Positions 1-9,159 of a stretch of DNA of 54,463 nt are shown piece after piece. The stretch spans positions 1 through 54,463 of the forward strand of contig JANYLA010000032.1 of the NCBI GenBank assembly GCA_025361485.1. The letters run 5' to 3'. A program made the translations under genes and the position numbers. The stretch is from Bacteroidales bacterium (GTDB taxonomy: Bacteria > Bacteroidota > Bacteroidia > Bacteroidales > Tenuifilaceae). The notes beneath the pieces are model-generated. The model was not told the origin of the DNA, made no database searches, and was given only the letters and a program-made list of their open reading frames with translations. Positions within the stretch are counted from its first letter, which is position 1. Each line of letters opens with the position of its first letter.

Positions 1-159
1 TTAAGGGATAGAGTTCTAAAAGGTGAAACGCTTACCATTCGCTCGATTGGTAAATCGGGAGTTGTTGATACAAAAGGATTTTACGATCTTTTCCCTGGTG
101 CTCCTTTAAAAAAAGCAACCAAGATAGCAGGTGTAGCAAAACCTGTAAGCTGCGTTTAG
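1..159 (+). CDS. 3' end of an unidentified gene
   Basis: An open frame runs from the left edge to a TAG at 157-159, giving the last 52 residues of a protein that ends in Ser-Cys-Val. The next gene starts only 23 bases later on the same strand, so the two are probably co-transcribed. Because the neighbour is a DsrE-family protein, a sulfur-related oxidoreductase or sulfurtransferase partner is possible. However, I recognise no family signature in this tail, so no function is assigned. Confidence 0.6.
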   Translation, partial: LRDRVLKGETLTIRSIGKSGVVDTKGFYDLFPGAPLKKATKIAGVAKPVSCV

Positions 160-182
160 TATTAACTTTTAAAAAACAAAAA

Positions 183-683
183 ATGGCAACATTAGAACAT
201 CCAATAAAAAAGGTCATGATAATTTGCGCTAAAGCGAGTATCGAAGATGTATATGCAGCTTTAGTTATGGCCAACGGAGCGGTAATGGAGGGAATCGAAG
301 CAAAGGTATTCTTTACCTTCTTTGGCCTTGATGCTATTACCAAAAAGCAGATGAAAAAATTACATACTGGAACGGTTGGAAACCCTGGAATGAGAATGCC
401 TGGCGGGTTACCCTTCCCAACTATTCTTGGAATGATTCCTGGCGTTGAAGCCGGAGTATCAGCAATGATGAAGAGTCAAATGGAGAAATTGGATATTCCC
501 CCAGTTGATGAATTTCTTGAGCTAATCACAGCAGGCGGTGGCGAGATTTATGCTTGTAAACTAGCTGTTGAGATGTTTAAGCTAAAGAAAGAGGATTTCA
601 GTGAACACGTTAAAGATATTATTACCATCGGGCAGTTCTACGAATTGGCTGCTGGTGAAGGAACTCAAATAATCTTTACTTAA
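183..683 (+). CDS. DsrE/DsrF/DrsH-like family protein
   Basis: This 166-residue soluble protein reads as a DsrE2-like member of the DsrE/DsrF fold. It has an N-terminal beta strand (VMIICAKAS), a helix beginning SIEDVYAALVMANGA, a second strand (AKVFFTFFGLDAI), and the late EIYACKLAVEMF segment. Cys15 and Cys125 are the two cysteines, and one may act as a persulfide carrier as in sulfur-relay members of the family. That role is inferred. The ATG at 183 follows an A-rich leader with no Shine-Dalgarno sequence, as is normal in Bacteroidota. It probably forms an operon with the truncated gene upstream and ends at a hairpin shared with the convergent gene on the other strand. Confidence 0.85.
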   Translation: MATLEHPIKKVMIICAKASIEDVYAALVMANGAVMEGIEAKVFFTFFGLDAITKKQMKKLHTGTVGNPGMRMPGGLPFPTILGMIPGVEAGVSAMMKSQMEKLDIPPVDEFLELITAGGGEIYACKLAVEMFKLKKEDFSEHVKDIITIGQFYELAAGEGTQIIFT

Positions 684-695
684 ATAAAGAACTAA

Positions 696-739
696 ACACA
701 AAGACACGGAGTTTTTATCTTTTCTCCGTGCCTTTGTGT
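696..739. terminator. Bidirectional hairpin between convergent genes
   Basis: A 16-position stem with one A/C mismatch (696-711 paired with 724-739) encloses a 12-base T-rich loop. It lies between the DsrE-family gene and the convergent T9SS cargo gene. The stem sequence (CACGGAG / CTCCGTG with CTTTGTGT) resembles an intergenic repeat type that recurs near 38567 in this window. Confidence 0.65.
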
Positions 740-761
740 CTCTGTGTTTAATCAAGAATAT

Positions 762-2174
762 CTAGTCAATCTTTATTTCTAATTTACTTGTTGTTGTTTT
801 CCCATTTAGCTGCGCTTGAATAAAGTATACTCCAGATTTTAAATCTTTGATCTCTACTTCCTTTTCTAATTTACCCTTTGTGTAATCAAATTCTTCTGAC
901 AAAATTGATTTTCCATTGTTATCGGCAATAATAACTTTTACTTTTCCAAATTCCTTGCTCTGAAAGTTTATTCCGTATTTATCCTTTTCTTTTTTTGGTA
1001 TTAGCATCAACGATTCTGGTGATAGCAGCTTGGTTTTGTCCTCTTTCATCAAATCCGATTTTTCGAGCATTTTAAAATCATCTACGCTGGGTTTGGTGAA
1101 TTCGAATTTTGTGGTTTTATCATCATTTACGATAACAATCATTCGTTTGTCTTTACTTGAATCATCATTTACGTTAAACGAAACGTTTCCTTTTTTTCCA
1201 TCCGATGTAACAACGATAACCTTTTTTCCATCTGCATCATTGGAATCATTTGTAGATTCTACGGTAAACGTTTTCATTTTGCCGTTTTCGTTTACCGAAT
1301 CATTGCTATATATAACCATTCGATGACCTTTCATGTTCTTATGCCCATCGTCATCACCACCCCAAAAAGTTTTTTCCGTTCTTTTTCCATCAGGCGATAT
1401 TATTATAGTCTTTTCGCAAGCATCGCCATCTGAATCATCTGAGGATTCGAAGGTATACGTTTCAAAATCTTTATTATTGAGAGAATCACCATTAATATAA
1501 ATCATTCTATTTCCTCTTCCCCCTCGTCTCATTTCAACATGAGCTCTTGTTCCATTCCTATGCGGATTTCCACGAAAATATTGAATATTAGGAGGTGTAA
1601 TGGAACGATTCCCAAAAACGATAACCTCCCCTTTTCCATTGGTTTTAAAATCTTTGATTTTATCCTTTTCAACCTCTTTCATATTCCACTTTTGAGGATC
1701 GAAAGTTCCTTTTTCGAGGTCTTCGAGAATTTTATCGAGGTTTCCACTTTTATCGAGATTCTTTTCGCTGTAATAAATCTTAGTGGAACCTTCAGCTGGT
1801 TCGGGAGCAAATATTTCAAAATCGTTATCAGAACCAAAGAATGGTGCTTCGGGCATATCAAAATTAAAATCGGGCATATCTGGAATTTCTAAATGATTGG
1901 GTAATGAAATCATCAGAACTTGTTCTAAGGAATCAATTTTCTTCTGCTCAATTTTCATTTTCTTATGAACATCGCGGGTTATGCTATCGAACTTCTGCTT
2001 ATTATTGGTGATATCGTACTCCTTTACTACTTTCTCACCTTTTCCATCATCCTCAATTACCCGAACTATTTTTTTCTTTACTTGCTGCGAAAATGCACTG
2101 TTCGCACTAAATCCAACTAGTCCAATCATGGCTAGTATAAGAATTGCATTATTGAATAATCGATTTGTTTTCAT
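762..2174 (-). CDS. Secreted repeat protein with T9SS type A sorting domain
   Basis: This 470-residue exported protein has a Sec signal peptide (residues 1-29, ending NSAFSQ). Its last ~75 residues form a typical T9SS C-terminal domain: KVKVIIADNNGKSI, then DLKSGVYFIQAQLNGKT and a final KLEIKID strand. It should therefore cross the outer membrane through the machinery encoded at 22.8-29 kb. The centre contains two long and one short diverged repeats beginning Arg-Met-(I/V) at residues 223, 285 and 344. Each has a strand, a serine/aspartate-rich turn, a strand (KTIIISPDGK / KKVIVVTSDGK) and another acidic turn. Acidic Asp/Asn loops suggest cation binding, but no known motif is present. It is divergent from a sensor kinase gene with 133 bases between them, so that system may control it. 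Function unknown. Confidence 0.82.
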   Translation of the reverse strand: MKTNRLFNNAILILAMIGLVGFSANSAFSQQVKKKIVRVIEDDGKGEKVVKEYDITNNKQKFDSITRDVHKKMKIEQKKIDSLEQVLMISLPNHLEIPDMPDFNFDMPEAPFFGSDNDFEIFAPEPAEGSTKIYYSEKNLDKSGNLDKILEDLEKGTFDPQKWNMKEVEKDKIKDFKTNGKGEVIVFGNRSITPPNIQYFRGNPHRNGTRAHVEMRRGGRGNRMIYINGDSLNNKDFETYTFESSDDSDGDACEKTIIISPDGKRTEKTFWGGDDDGHKNMKGHRMVIYSNDSVNENGKMKTFTVESTNDSNDADGKKVIVVTSDGKKGNVSFNVNDDSSKDKRMIVIVNDDKTTKFEFTKPSVDDFKMLEKSDLMKEDKTKLLSPESLMLIPKKEKDKYGINFQSKEFGKVKVIIADNNGKSILSEEFDYTKGKLEKEVEIKDLKSGVYFIQAQLNGKTTTSKLEIKID

Positions 2175-2295
2175 GGCATTTTAAATTTTGATTTCAGGAA
2201 CAAAGCTATTGCCTTTTGGAGAGAAATTTAGCTAACGGGTAGCTAAAAGCAGCTAATGAAACGTTAAAGTTAACCGTTTGAGCAGTTGCTTTTTG

Positions 2296-2303
2296 TATTT
2301 TTG
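2296..2303 (+). promoter_or_regulatory. Candidate -7 box for the sensor kinase gene
   Basis: TATTTTTG matches the Bacteroidota sigma-ABfr -7 consensus TAnnTTTG. It lies only 4 bases before the ATG at 2308, so the transcript would have almost no leader. A TTTG at 2277-2280 is 15 bases upstream, closer than the usual 19-21, so this is a weak call. Confidence 0.3.
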
Positions 2304-2307
2304 AGTC

Positions 2308-4257
2308 ATGAATCGAAAGAAAATATTCTTGATTATCGCCTTGATGGGGCTTTCCATTACTGGAATTACGCTAATGCAGGTGCATTGGATGCTTAAAACA
2401 ATTAAACTCAATGAGGAGAACTTTGATAGGGCAGTAAACGAGACGATTGCACTTGTTGTTGATAAGTTAGAAAAGGAGAAGGATATTAAGTTTTCAATGC
2501 CATTTCAAGATCCTTTTTGGCTTCCTCATGAAGAAGAAAACACTCAGAATAGTGGTGAGGAAAGACATCGTTATGATATGCGAACAGCAGATTTTTCAAA
2601 ACGTAATTCCAAAGCGAACCACGATAGATACTATGGTTTTCGACGCAATAATAGGGAACAAGAGAATGCGTTCGAGAGTAATCGGGATACTAACGAAAGA
2701 AATGTTGACTTTGAGACAACCATTTTTAATGAGCAGGACTTTCCTGAATCTTCCGACAGATCTTTCGATTCGATTGAAAATATTGGAACAGATAGACATC
2801 CAAGTATAACCATTACAACAGATTATGTTGGTGATGTTTCGAGTACAGTTAGGGTTGTTAAAAATGATTCTTTATCTCGTATTATCATTATTACAAATGG
2901 CCGTTCCGATACCATAAATACTAGGGATTTACCCAAAAATTTGATTCCACCACCACCTCCTCCTCCAACAGATGTTGATAGAATTCATGTTAGAACTCGA
3001 ACGAATCCCTATATTATTCGACGGAGTTTATCGAGTAAAAGTCGCTCCAATCACAATGTAATGAATAGTGATTCTAACAATGGTTATCGATATGAGGAAT
3101 CAGTAATTGAGTTGAATGAAAAGCAGATTGAGGCCCAAACCAAAAAGCAGCAATTAGCATTAAAGCAGCTGGTTTACGAAATGGATGCTCGAAAAATGGA
3201 ATTAAAGGATAGGGTTAATTTTGAGGAGCTAAAGAACCTGCTTGCCGTTGAGCTGAAGAACAAAGGACTTGACGCTGATTTTGAATTTGCATTAGTCAGC
3301 AAGGATTCAGTGAGGAAAGAGGTTTATGCCACACCACTCTTCAAAAAAGTAACAGCAAAATCAATCTATACATCTAGGTTATTTCCTAATAATTTTGTTC
3401 CCTTGAATGACTTTCTTGAGATGAAGTTCCCCAATAAAGATACAGCCATTTATAAATCGGTGATTTTACCAATGTCGGCTTCGCTTTTTTTTACATTAAT
3501 TGTTTTCTTAACGTTCACCATTACCCTTGTAACCATCATAAAGCAAAAGAAGTTGGCCGAGATGAAAGCCGATTTTATCAACAATATGACTCATGAGCTG
3601 AAGACTCCTATAGCGACCATTAGCCTTGCTTCCGACTCTATCGATAACCCAAAAGTAGTGGAGAGACCCGAAACGGTTAAATACTTTACGGCAATAATTC
3701 GTGAGGAGAATTCACGCATGAACAAACTAGTGGAAAGCGTACTACAAACAGCAAGGTTAGAGCGCAAGACTTTAAAACTAAACCTTAAGGAAATTAATCT
3801 ATCGAAGCTTACCGAAAAAGTTGCTGACCAGATGGGAATTCAAGCGAAAGCTAAAGAGGGAACAATCCAATTTAATAAACCCGTTGATGATGTTTTCTTA
3901 ATTGCCGATGAGAACCTGATGGAGAATGTAATTTTTAACCTAATTGATAATGCAATTAAATACTCCGCTACGGCACCCGATGTAAAGATTGCACTTAAAA
4001 AGTTGCCAGGTGGCTTATCGCTTTCGGTTGAAGATAATGGCATTGGCATGAGTAGAAGCGAGCAACAAAGGGTATTCGAAAAATTCTATCGGATTTCGCA
4101 GGGTGATGTTCACAATATTAAAGGATTTGGTTTAGGTTTGAGCAATGTGAAAGAGATTACTGAGCTACATGGTGGGATGGTTCAGCTCCGAAGTGAAATC
4201 GGGAAAGGGAGTACTTTTTCACTTTTCTTTCCAAATAAAGTAAATGGCAATGAGTAA
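2308..4257 (+). CDS. Two-component sensor histidine kinase
   Basis: This 649-residue inner-membrane kinase has a first membrane helix at about 5-28 and a large, low-complexity periplasmic region at about 30-383. That region includes a seven-proline run near 214-220 and a charged segment at 262-315. A second helix lies at about 384-412. The kinase core follows: HisKA with phospho-acceptor His429 in NNMTHELKTP, N box (NLIDNAIKYS, about 544-553), G1 box DNGIGM (576-581) and G2 box GFGLGLSN (606-613). All catalytic motifs are intact. The layout resembles the RprX family of Bacteroides, but the sensor region is not recognisable. The response regulator gene overlaps its 3' end by 14 bases, so they are a cognate pair. 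Confidence 0.93.
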   Translation: MNRKKIFLIIALMGLSITGITLMQVHWMLKTIKLNEENFDRAVNETIALVVDKLEKEKDIKFSMPFQDPFWLPHEEENTQNSGEERHRYDMRTADFSKRNSKANHDRYYGFRRNNREQENAFESNRDTNERNVDFETTIFNEQDFPESSDRSFDSIENIGTDRHPSITITTDYVGDVSSTVRVVKNDSLSRIIIITNGRSDTINTRDLPKNLIPPPPPPPTDVDRIHVRTRTNPYIIRRSLSSKSRSNHNVMNSDSNNGYRYEESVIELNEKQIEAQTKKQQLALKQLVYEMDARKMELKDRVNFEELKNLLAVELKNKGLDADFEFALVSKDSVRKEVYATPLFKKVTAKSIYTSRLFPNNFVPLNDFLEMKFPNKDTAIYKSVILPMSASLFFTLIVFLTFTITLVTIIKQKKLAEMKADFINNMTHELKTPIATISLASDSIDNPKVVERPETVKYFTAIIREENSRMNKLVESVLQTARLERKTLKLNLKEINLSKLTEKVADQMGIQAKAKEGTIQFNKPVDDVFLIADENLMENVIFNLIDNAIKYSATAPDVKIALKKLPGGLSLSVEDNGIGMSRSEQQRVFEKFYRISQGDVHNIKGFGLGLSNVKEITELHGGMVQLRSEIGKGSTFSLFFPNKVNGNE

Positions 4258-4945
4258 AGAAGGAAAAATATTTTTAGTTGAGGATGATTTAAACTTTGGT
4301 GCAGTACTCAAAGCATACCTCGAGCTGAACGACTATGAAGTAGTTTTGGTTAGCGATGGAGCAAGGGCTCGCAACGTTTTTAAACCCAAAGAGTACAACC
4401 TTTGCGTGCTTGATATCATGCTACCAAACCTCGATGGGTATGAATTAGCCTCGTTTATTCGAGCAACCGATTCACAGGTTCCATTCGTATTCTTAACCGC
4501 AAAATCGTTGAAGGAGGATGTGGTTAAAGGGTTTGATCTCGGCGCCGATGACTATATAACAAAACCCTTCGATTCAGAGGTTTTACTGCTTAAGATAAAG
4601 GCAATTCTAAGGCGAAACGACAGGAATTCAGCACCCACTTCAACCGAAGCGATTATCAATATTGGTAGTTATACTTTTGACACAAGCGCAAGATCGCTTT
4701 CTAATGGAAAATCAGTATTCAGCCTATCACCTAAAGAAGCGGATCTTTTAGAGTTGCTTTGGAAAAATCAGAACCGTGTCCTAAGTAAAGACAAAGCATT
4801 GGAAAAACTTTGGGGCGATAGCAACTATTTTACTGCTCGAAGTATGGATGTTTACATCTCTAAACTTCGAAAATACTTTATCGAGGACTCAAAGGTTGAG
4901 ATAATTACAGTGCATAGCAGTGGTTTTATTCTCAGGATTCAATGA
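4244..4945 (+). CDS. OmpR-family response regulator
   Basis: This 233-residue DNA-binding regulator has an N-terminal receiver domain with acidic pocket Glu13-Asp14-Asp15, phospho-acceptor Asp57 (LCVLDIMLP), Thr85 and Lys107 (YITKPF). A winged-helix effector domain occupies about 135-231, with the recognition-helix region YFTARSMDVYISKLRKYF. Everything needed for phosphorelay is present. The first ATG overlaps the kinase gene by 14 bases; a second in-frame ATG two codons later is equally plausible. Coupled expression with the kinase is expected. Targets are unknown, but the divergent T9SS cargo gene upstream of the kinase is an obvious candidate. Confidence 0.95.
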   Translation: MAMSKEGKIFLVEDDLNFGAVLKAYLELNDYEVVLVSDGARARNVFKPKEYNLCVLDIMLPNLDGYELASFIRATDSQVPFVFLTAKSLKEDVVKGFDLGADDYITKPFDSEVLLLKIKAILRRNDRNSAPTSTEAIINIGSYTFDTSARSLSNGKSVFSLSPKEADLLELLWKNQNRVLSKDKALEKLWGDSNYFTARSMDVYISKLRKYFIEDSKVEIITVHSSGFILRIQ

Positions 4946-5058
4946 TTTACATCAAACACGTCTTTTTTCTCTCTTGATTATTCGCTAATCACTGAAAATC
5001 CATCGATATTAGCTTAATATTCATCGGTTATTAATCCCAATAATTCCTTTAAATAGCC

Positions 5059-7146
5059 ATGAGACTAAGAATTTGTTTTTGTTTTATTATCCTCATTACA
5101 ACATTTCTAAGCTGTCAAAAGAATCAGATCGTTTCAGCCGATCTTCTCAGCAAAAAAGAAAGAGCTTGGCTCGATTCACTTGGAAGAGACCTAACTTTTG
5201 CTCCCGATCCTGACTTCCCACCTATTGGGTTTTTCGATGAACATGGAAATTATTCAGGTATAGTTGCTGAATACATTAATATCATTGAGAAAAGATTAAA
5301 TATTAAATTCAAGGTTATTAGATATAAATCGTGGAATGAACTTTTGGAAAATGGCGCAGCATATCAATATGATTTTGCTACATGCGTTCAAAAAACCCCT
5401 TACCGAGCAACATTCTGGCTTTTTACAACGCCCTATATTAATGTGAACAATGTAATTTTAGTACGGGATAGTAAAAATGATATTTCGCTTACAGACCTTA
5501 ACGGGAAACGGGTTGCCATTGTTAAGGACTATGCCGTTGAAGGTTTTGTAAAAGAAAAGGTAACAGGAATAGAAATTGTCCCTGTTTTAAACACCATGCA
5601 CGGTTTAAATGATTTATCGTTTGGTTGGGTTGATGCATTAATTACCGAGATGCCCACCGCCCTTTACTATATCAATAAGGAGGGTATATCAAATCTTAGG
5701 GTTGCAGGTGATGCTGGCTATGTTTACAGTTTCTCAATGGCTTCGCGAAAAGATATGCCAATCATAAATCAAATTCTTCAAAAAGGGTTAAGCAGTTTAA
5801 CAGAGAGAGAAAAGGAAGCTATCTATAATAGATATATATCCTTAGATTACCTAAAATTCTGGGAGTCGAAGGTGTTCTGGTCTGTTTTGTTAGGGACACT
5901 CCTATTTGTGGCTGGTTTAATCTATCTGATTTACATTTGGCGAGAAAGGGCTAAAGAATTAAAAATTGCTAAGGATCAGGCTGATTCTGCAAATCGAGCC
6001 AAAAGCGAATTTCTAGCCAATATGAGCCACGAGATTCGAACACCAATGAACGCCATTATAGGCTTTGCTGAGCTTCTGCGGGAACGGGTAACGGATTCAG
6101 AGGATAAGGAGTTTGTATCAATTATAGTTGAAAACGGAAAAACCTTGCTTAAATTGATTAATGATGTTCTTGATTTATCGAAGGTTGAAGCAGGAAAATT
6201 ATCAATGAAAAATAAGCCCACTAGCATTAAAGGTATTATCAAAGAGATTGAAGATCTTTTCTTTCTTACACTAAATCTGAAAAAACTCGACTTAGATATA
6301 CTAATTGCTACAACCGTTGCTGAATACTATTTACTTGATGAAACACGCTTTAGACAGGTTATTGTCAATCTTGTTAGCAATGCTATTAAGTTTACAGAAA
6401 CAGGTCGAATAACGATATCTATCGATTCAAAACCATCCACAAAAGAGAATTGCCACCATCTTACTATAAAAGTTGCTGATACGGGTATTGGAATTTCTCA
6501 AGACCACCAAAAGAAAGTCTTTGCCCCTTTCGTTCAAATCGATTCAGTGGTACAGCAATTAAGTACTGGAACAGGATTGGGGCTGACGATAACCAAAAGG
6601 CTCATCGAGTTAATGGAAGGAACAATATCTCTTGAAAGCACAATAGGAGTTGGAAGTACTTTTACTATTAATTTCTTGAATCTCGAAGTTTGCAATATTG
6701 ATCAGATCGATGAGAACTTAGAGCATGAGCAATTGAAAAAAATTCAGTTTTACAACCCCTCGGTACTCGTTGTTGATGATAATTTGTCTAATCTAATTTT
6801 GGTGTCCGAAATTCTAAAAGTCCATAATATCAAGGTAATTACCGTTTCAAAAGGTAAAGATGCTCTTGAAAAAATAAAACACTATCCACCAGATTTGATG
6901 ATTACCGACATCAAAATGCCCGAAATGGATGGCTTTGAACTCCTTCGAAGGGTTAAAGAGCTTAATCTCTCAAAAACACTGCCTGTAATAGCAATTTCAG
7001 CTTCGGTTATGAAAGAGGATGAGCACAAAATCCAAGCAGCAGGTTTTATTGGATTTGTTCCAAAACCCATTGAAAAATTAACCCTTCTAAGAGAATTGAA
7101 GAAACATCTTCTTACCAATCCAGAATTTGATACTATAGTTCAATAA
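5059..7146 (+). CDS. Hybrid histidine kinase with periplasmic solute-binding domain
   Basis: This 695-residue protein combines sensing and signalling. An N-terminal hydrophobic leader ends in a lipobox-like FLSC (Cys19). A family-3 solute-binding (PBPb) domain lies at about 40-262 ([14 protein letters not shown], then [17 protein letters not shown]), suggesting it senses an amino-acid-like small molecule. A membrane helix at 273-293 precedes HisKA with His324 in NMSHEIRTP, and HATPase with Asn441, DTGIGI (474-479) and GTGLGL (504-509). A C-terminal receiver domain has Asp617 ([12 protein letters not shown]) and Lys669. There is no DNA-binding domain, so output presumably goes through phosphotransfer or a separate regulator. 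It lies 113 bases after the OmpR-type regulator and may be independent of it. Confidence 0.93.
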   Translation: MRLRICFCFIILITTFLSCQKNQIVSADLLSKKERAWLDSLGRDLTFAPDPDFPPIGFFDEHGNYSGIVAEYINIIEKRLNIKFKVIRYKSWNELLENGAAYQYDFATCVQKTPYRATFWLFTTPYINVNNVILVRDSKNDISLTDLNGKRVAIVKDYAVEGFVKEKVTGIEIVPVLNTMHGLNDLSFGWVDALITEMPTALYYINKEGISNLRVAGDAGYVYSFSMASRKDMPIINQILQKGLSSLTEREKEAIYNRYISLDYLKFWESKVFWSVLLGTLLFVAGLIYLIYIWRERAKELKIAKDQADSANRAKSEFLANMSHEIRTPMNAIIGFAELLRERVTDSEDKEFVSIIVENGKTLLKLINDVLDLSKVEAGKLSMKNKPTSIKGIIKEIEDLFFLTLNLKKLDLDILIATTVAEYYLLDETRFRQVIVNLVSNAIKFTETGRITISIDSKPSTKENCHHLTIKVADTGIGISQDHQKKVFAPFVQIDSVVQQLSTGTGLGLTITKRLIELMEGTISLESTIGVGSTFTINFLNLEVCNIDQIDENLEHEQLKKIQFYNPSVLVVDDNLSNLILVSEILKVHNIKVITVSKGKDALEKIKHYPPDLMITDIKMPEMDGFELLRRVKELNLSKTLPVIAISASVMKEDEHKIQAAGFIGFVPKPIEKLTLLRELKKHLLTNPEFDTIVQ

Positions 7147-7207
7147 CTCTCGCATAATAATTCTACATGGATCAACTCAACAGCTTATTATATTGGAGTT
7201 AATCAAT

Positions 7208-7215
7208 TATCTTTG
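7208..7215 (+). promoter_or_regulatory. Candidate -7 promoter box for gltX
   Basis: TATCTTTG fits the Bacteroidota -7 consensus TAnnTTTG exactly and lies 19 bases before the chosen ATG at 7235, implying a leader of roughly a dozen bases. No clear -33 TTTG is visible at the expected distance. The box falls inside the upstream reading frame that a TTG start at 7193 would use, which supports the ATG. Confidence 0.45.
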
Positions 7216-7234
7216 TCCCCTAAAAATTATTTTG

Positions 7235-8758
7235 ATGGAAACTCGTAGAGTACGCGTTCGTTTTGCTCCTAGTCCAACAGGACCATTGCATATAGGCGGT
7301 GTTAGAACCGCTCTGTTCAACTACTTCTTTGCTAAAAAGCATGGTGGTGATTTTCTTTTAAGAATTGAGGATACCGATTCTCAACGATTTGTTCCAGGCG
7401 CAGAAGAGTACATTAACGAATCACTACGATGGTGTGGAATTAAGATTGATGAGGGAGTTATAGAAGGAGGAAAACATGCACCATATCGCCAAAGCGAACG
7501 CAAAGCGATTTATAAACAATACGCAGATCAGCTGATTGCATCGGGAAATGCCTATTTTGCCTTTGATACATCAGAATCGTTGGATGAGCTAAGAAAAAAT
7601 GCAGAGGCAAAAGGCGAAGTATTTACCTACAACTACCAAATTCGAAATAATATGCAAACCTCGTTGGTGTTATCTCATGATGAGGTACAATCACGAATTG
7701 CTAAAGGAGAACAGTGGGTAATTCGATTTAAAATACCCGAGAACGAGGAGGTGAAAATGCATGATCTAATCCGAGGCGATGTGGTAGTTAACACTTCAAC
7801 CCTCGATGATAAGGTGATTTTTAAAAGTTCTGATATGCTTCCAACTTACCACTTAGCAAATGTTACTGACGATTATCTAATGGAGATTTCGCACGTAATC
7901 CGTGGTGAGGAGTGGTTACCATCGTTACCTTTACACGTTTTGCTATATCGTGCTTTGGGTTGGACTAACAGCATGCCACAATTCGCACATTTACCGCTAC
8001 TGCTAAAACCTACAGGTAATGGTAAGCTAAGTAAGCGCGATGGCGATAAAATGGGATTCCCCGTATTCCCGTTATTGTGGAAATCGCCCGAGGGTGAAAC
8101 TTCGCGTGGCTACCGTGAGGATGGTTATTTTCCAGAAGCATTTGTGAACTTACTCGCCCTTTTAGGTTGGAATTCGGGTACCGAGCAGGAGATTTTCAGC
8201 ATGGATGAGCTGATAAACCTATTCTCTTTAGAACGGGTAAATAAATCGGGAGCTCGTTTCGATCCTGAGAAAACGAAGTGGTTTAACCATCAGTATCTTG
8301 TGCAAAAGAGCAATGCTGAGTTGGCCTCACTTTTTATGAAATATCTCAACGAGAAAGGCGTTAATGCTGATTTGTCTAAAGTTGAGAAAATAGTGGGGCT
8401 TGTTAAGGAGCGAGTAAATTTCGTTAACGAAATTTGGGATCAATCGTACTTCTTCTTTACTTCGCCTGAAGCATACGATGAGGCAACTGTTAAAAAAGCC
8501 TGGAGCGTCGAAACCCCTGATTTGATGAAGCAAATTCTAGGTTTTATTTCTACGATAGAGATATCTAGTGCTCAGGATTTTGAGCATCAGCTGAAGGATT
8601 ATATCAATTCGAACAACCTAGGAATGGGTAAGGTTATGAACGCCCTAAGGCTAAGCCTTGTTGGTGCATCTAAAGGACCTGGAGTTGCCGATATTTGTGA
8701 GGTGATTGGAAAGGAAGAAACAATTAGAAGAATAAATAAGGCTATTACAACTATTTAA
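7235..8758 (+). CDS. gltX: Glutamate--tRNA ligase
   Basis: GltX attaches glutamate to tRNA-Glu in the cytoplasm, using ATP. The 507-residue protein has the class I signature at residues 11-22 (APSPTGPLHIGG, the HIGH motif) and the KMSKS-equivalent GKLSKRDGDKM near residue 265. It has the full C-terminal anticodon-binding region, and its length is normal for bacterial GluRS. I chose ATG 7235 because METRRVRVRFAPSPTG is the usual N-terminus; the frame stays open back to a TTG at 7193 but that 14-residue extension looks like leader sequence. A strong hairpin follows the stop, so it is probably monocistronic. Confidence 0.97.
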   Translation: METRRVRVRFAPSPTGPLHIGGVRTALFNYFFAKKHGGDFLLRIEDTDSQRFVPGAEEYINESLRWCGIKIDEGVIEGGKHAPYRQSERKAIYKQYADQLIASGNAYFAFDTSESLDELRKNAEAKGEVFTYNYQIRNNMQTSLVLSHDEVQSRIAKGEQWVIRFKIPENEEVKMHDLIRGDVVVNTSTLDDKVIFKSSDMLPTYHLANVTDDYLMEISHVIRGEEWLPSLPLHVLLYRALGWTNSMPQFAHLPLLLKPTGNGKLSKRDGDKMGFPVFPLLWKSPEGETSRGYREDGYFPEAFVNLLALLGWNSGTEQEIFSMDELINLFSLERVNKSGARFDPEKTKWFNHQYLVQKSNAELASLFMKYLNEKGVNADLSKVEKIVGLVKERVNFVNEIWDQSYFFFTSPEAYDEATVKKAWSVETPDLMKQILGFISTIEISSAQDFEHQLKDYINSNNLGMGKVMNALRLSLVGASKGPGVADICEVIGKEETIRRINKAITTI

Positions 8759-8759
8759 A

Positions 8760-8797
8760 AAAAAACCGGTCAGGTTCTTGAAGCCTGACCGATTTAA
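8760..8797. terminator. Bidirectional terminator after gltX
   Basis: An 8-bp perfect stem CGGTCAGG/CCTGACCG (8767-8774 with 8784-8791) has a 9-base loop. An A-tract precedes it and an ATTTAAA segment follows. It sits between gltX and the convergent small membrane protein gene and can serve both. Confidence 0.75.
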
Positions 8798-8802
8798 ATA
8801 AA

Positions 8803-9141
8803 TTACTCCTTTTTATCAGTAGTGCAACACCTATTTTTCCATTCGGCTCTCATCTTTTCTCTCTCCTCAGGGTTCATATGCCAGCGATGCATCTTGTCAT
8901 GCATGTGTCCATGATGACTGCAACATTTAAAGCCTCCAAATAGAATCCGAGATAAAATAAGTAGTCCAATTCCTTGCCAGAAAGTGATTGTATGCCATCC
9001 GAATAAATCGGGAAGAATACCATTCCACAACGACATAATTACAAACCCAAGTAATAATACCAAAGCAGCAATTCCAATAGGGATTAAAATGGCTCTTACA
9101 ATCCAAAATCCCTTACCTCTTTCTTTTCCACAACACATCAT
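8803..9141 (-). CDS. Small His/Cys-rich membrane protein
   Basis: This 112-residue protein has two membrane helices (about 13-36 and 52-69). Its soluble segments are rich in possible metal ligands: Cys-Cys at 3-4, Cys-Cys at 73-74, a histidine/methionine cluster HHGHMHDKMHRWH at 76-88, and Cys-Cys at 105-106. The segment MNPEEREKMRAEW recalls the helical repeat of periplasmic metal/stress proteins such as CpxP/ZraP, but the match is short. It lies 18 bases downstream of an ECF sigma factor gene on the same strand and is probably co-transcribed. I infer a role in metal or envelope-stress sensing or sigma-factor control; no named family is recognised. Confidence 0.75.
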   Translation of the reverse strand: MMCCGKERGKGFWIVRAILIPIGIAALVLLLGFVIMSLWNGILPDLFGWHTITFWQGIGLLILSRILFGGFKCCSHHGHMHDKMHRWHMNPEEREKMRAEWKNRCCTTDKKE

Positions 9142-9159
9142 AATTTTACGTTTTAATAG

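Noticed and set aside
1030-1326. 98-codon plus-strand frame inside the T9SS cargo gene
   Set aside because: It is antisense to a gene with an intact signal peptide and sorting domain and shows no family resemblance of its own.
2935-2970. CCACCACCTCCTCCTCC repeat in the sensor kinase gene as a tandem repeat or CRISPR-like unit
   Set aside because: It simply encodes the seven-proline run in the periplasmic region. No spaced direct repeats exist anywhere in the window, so there is no CRISPR array.
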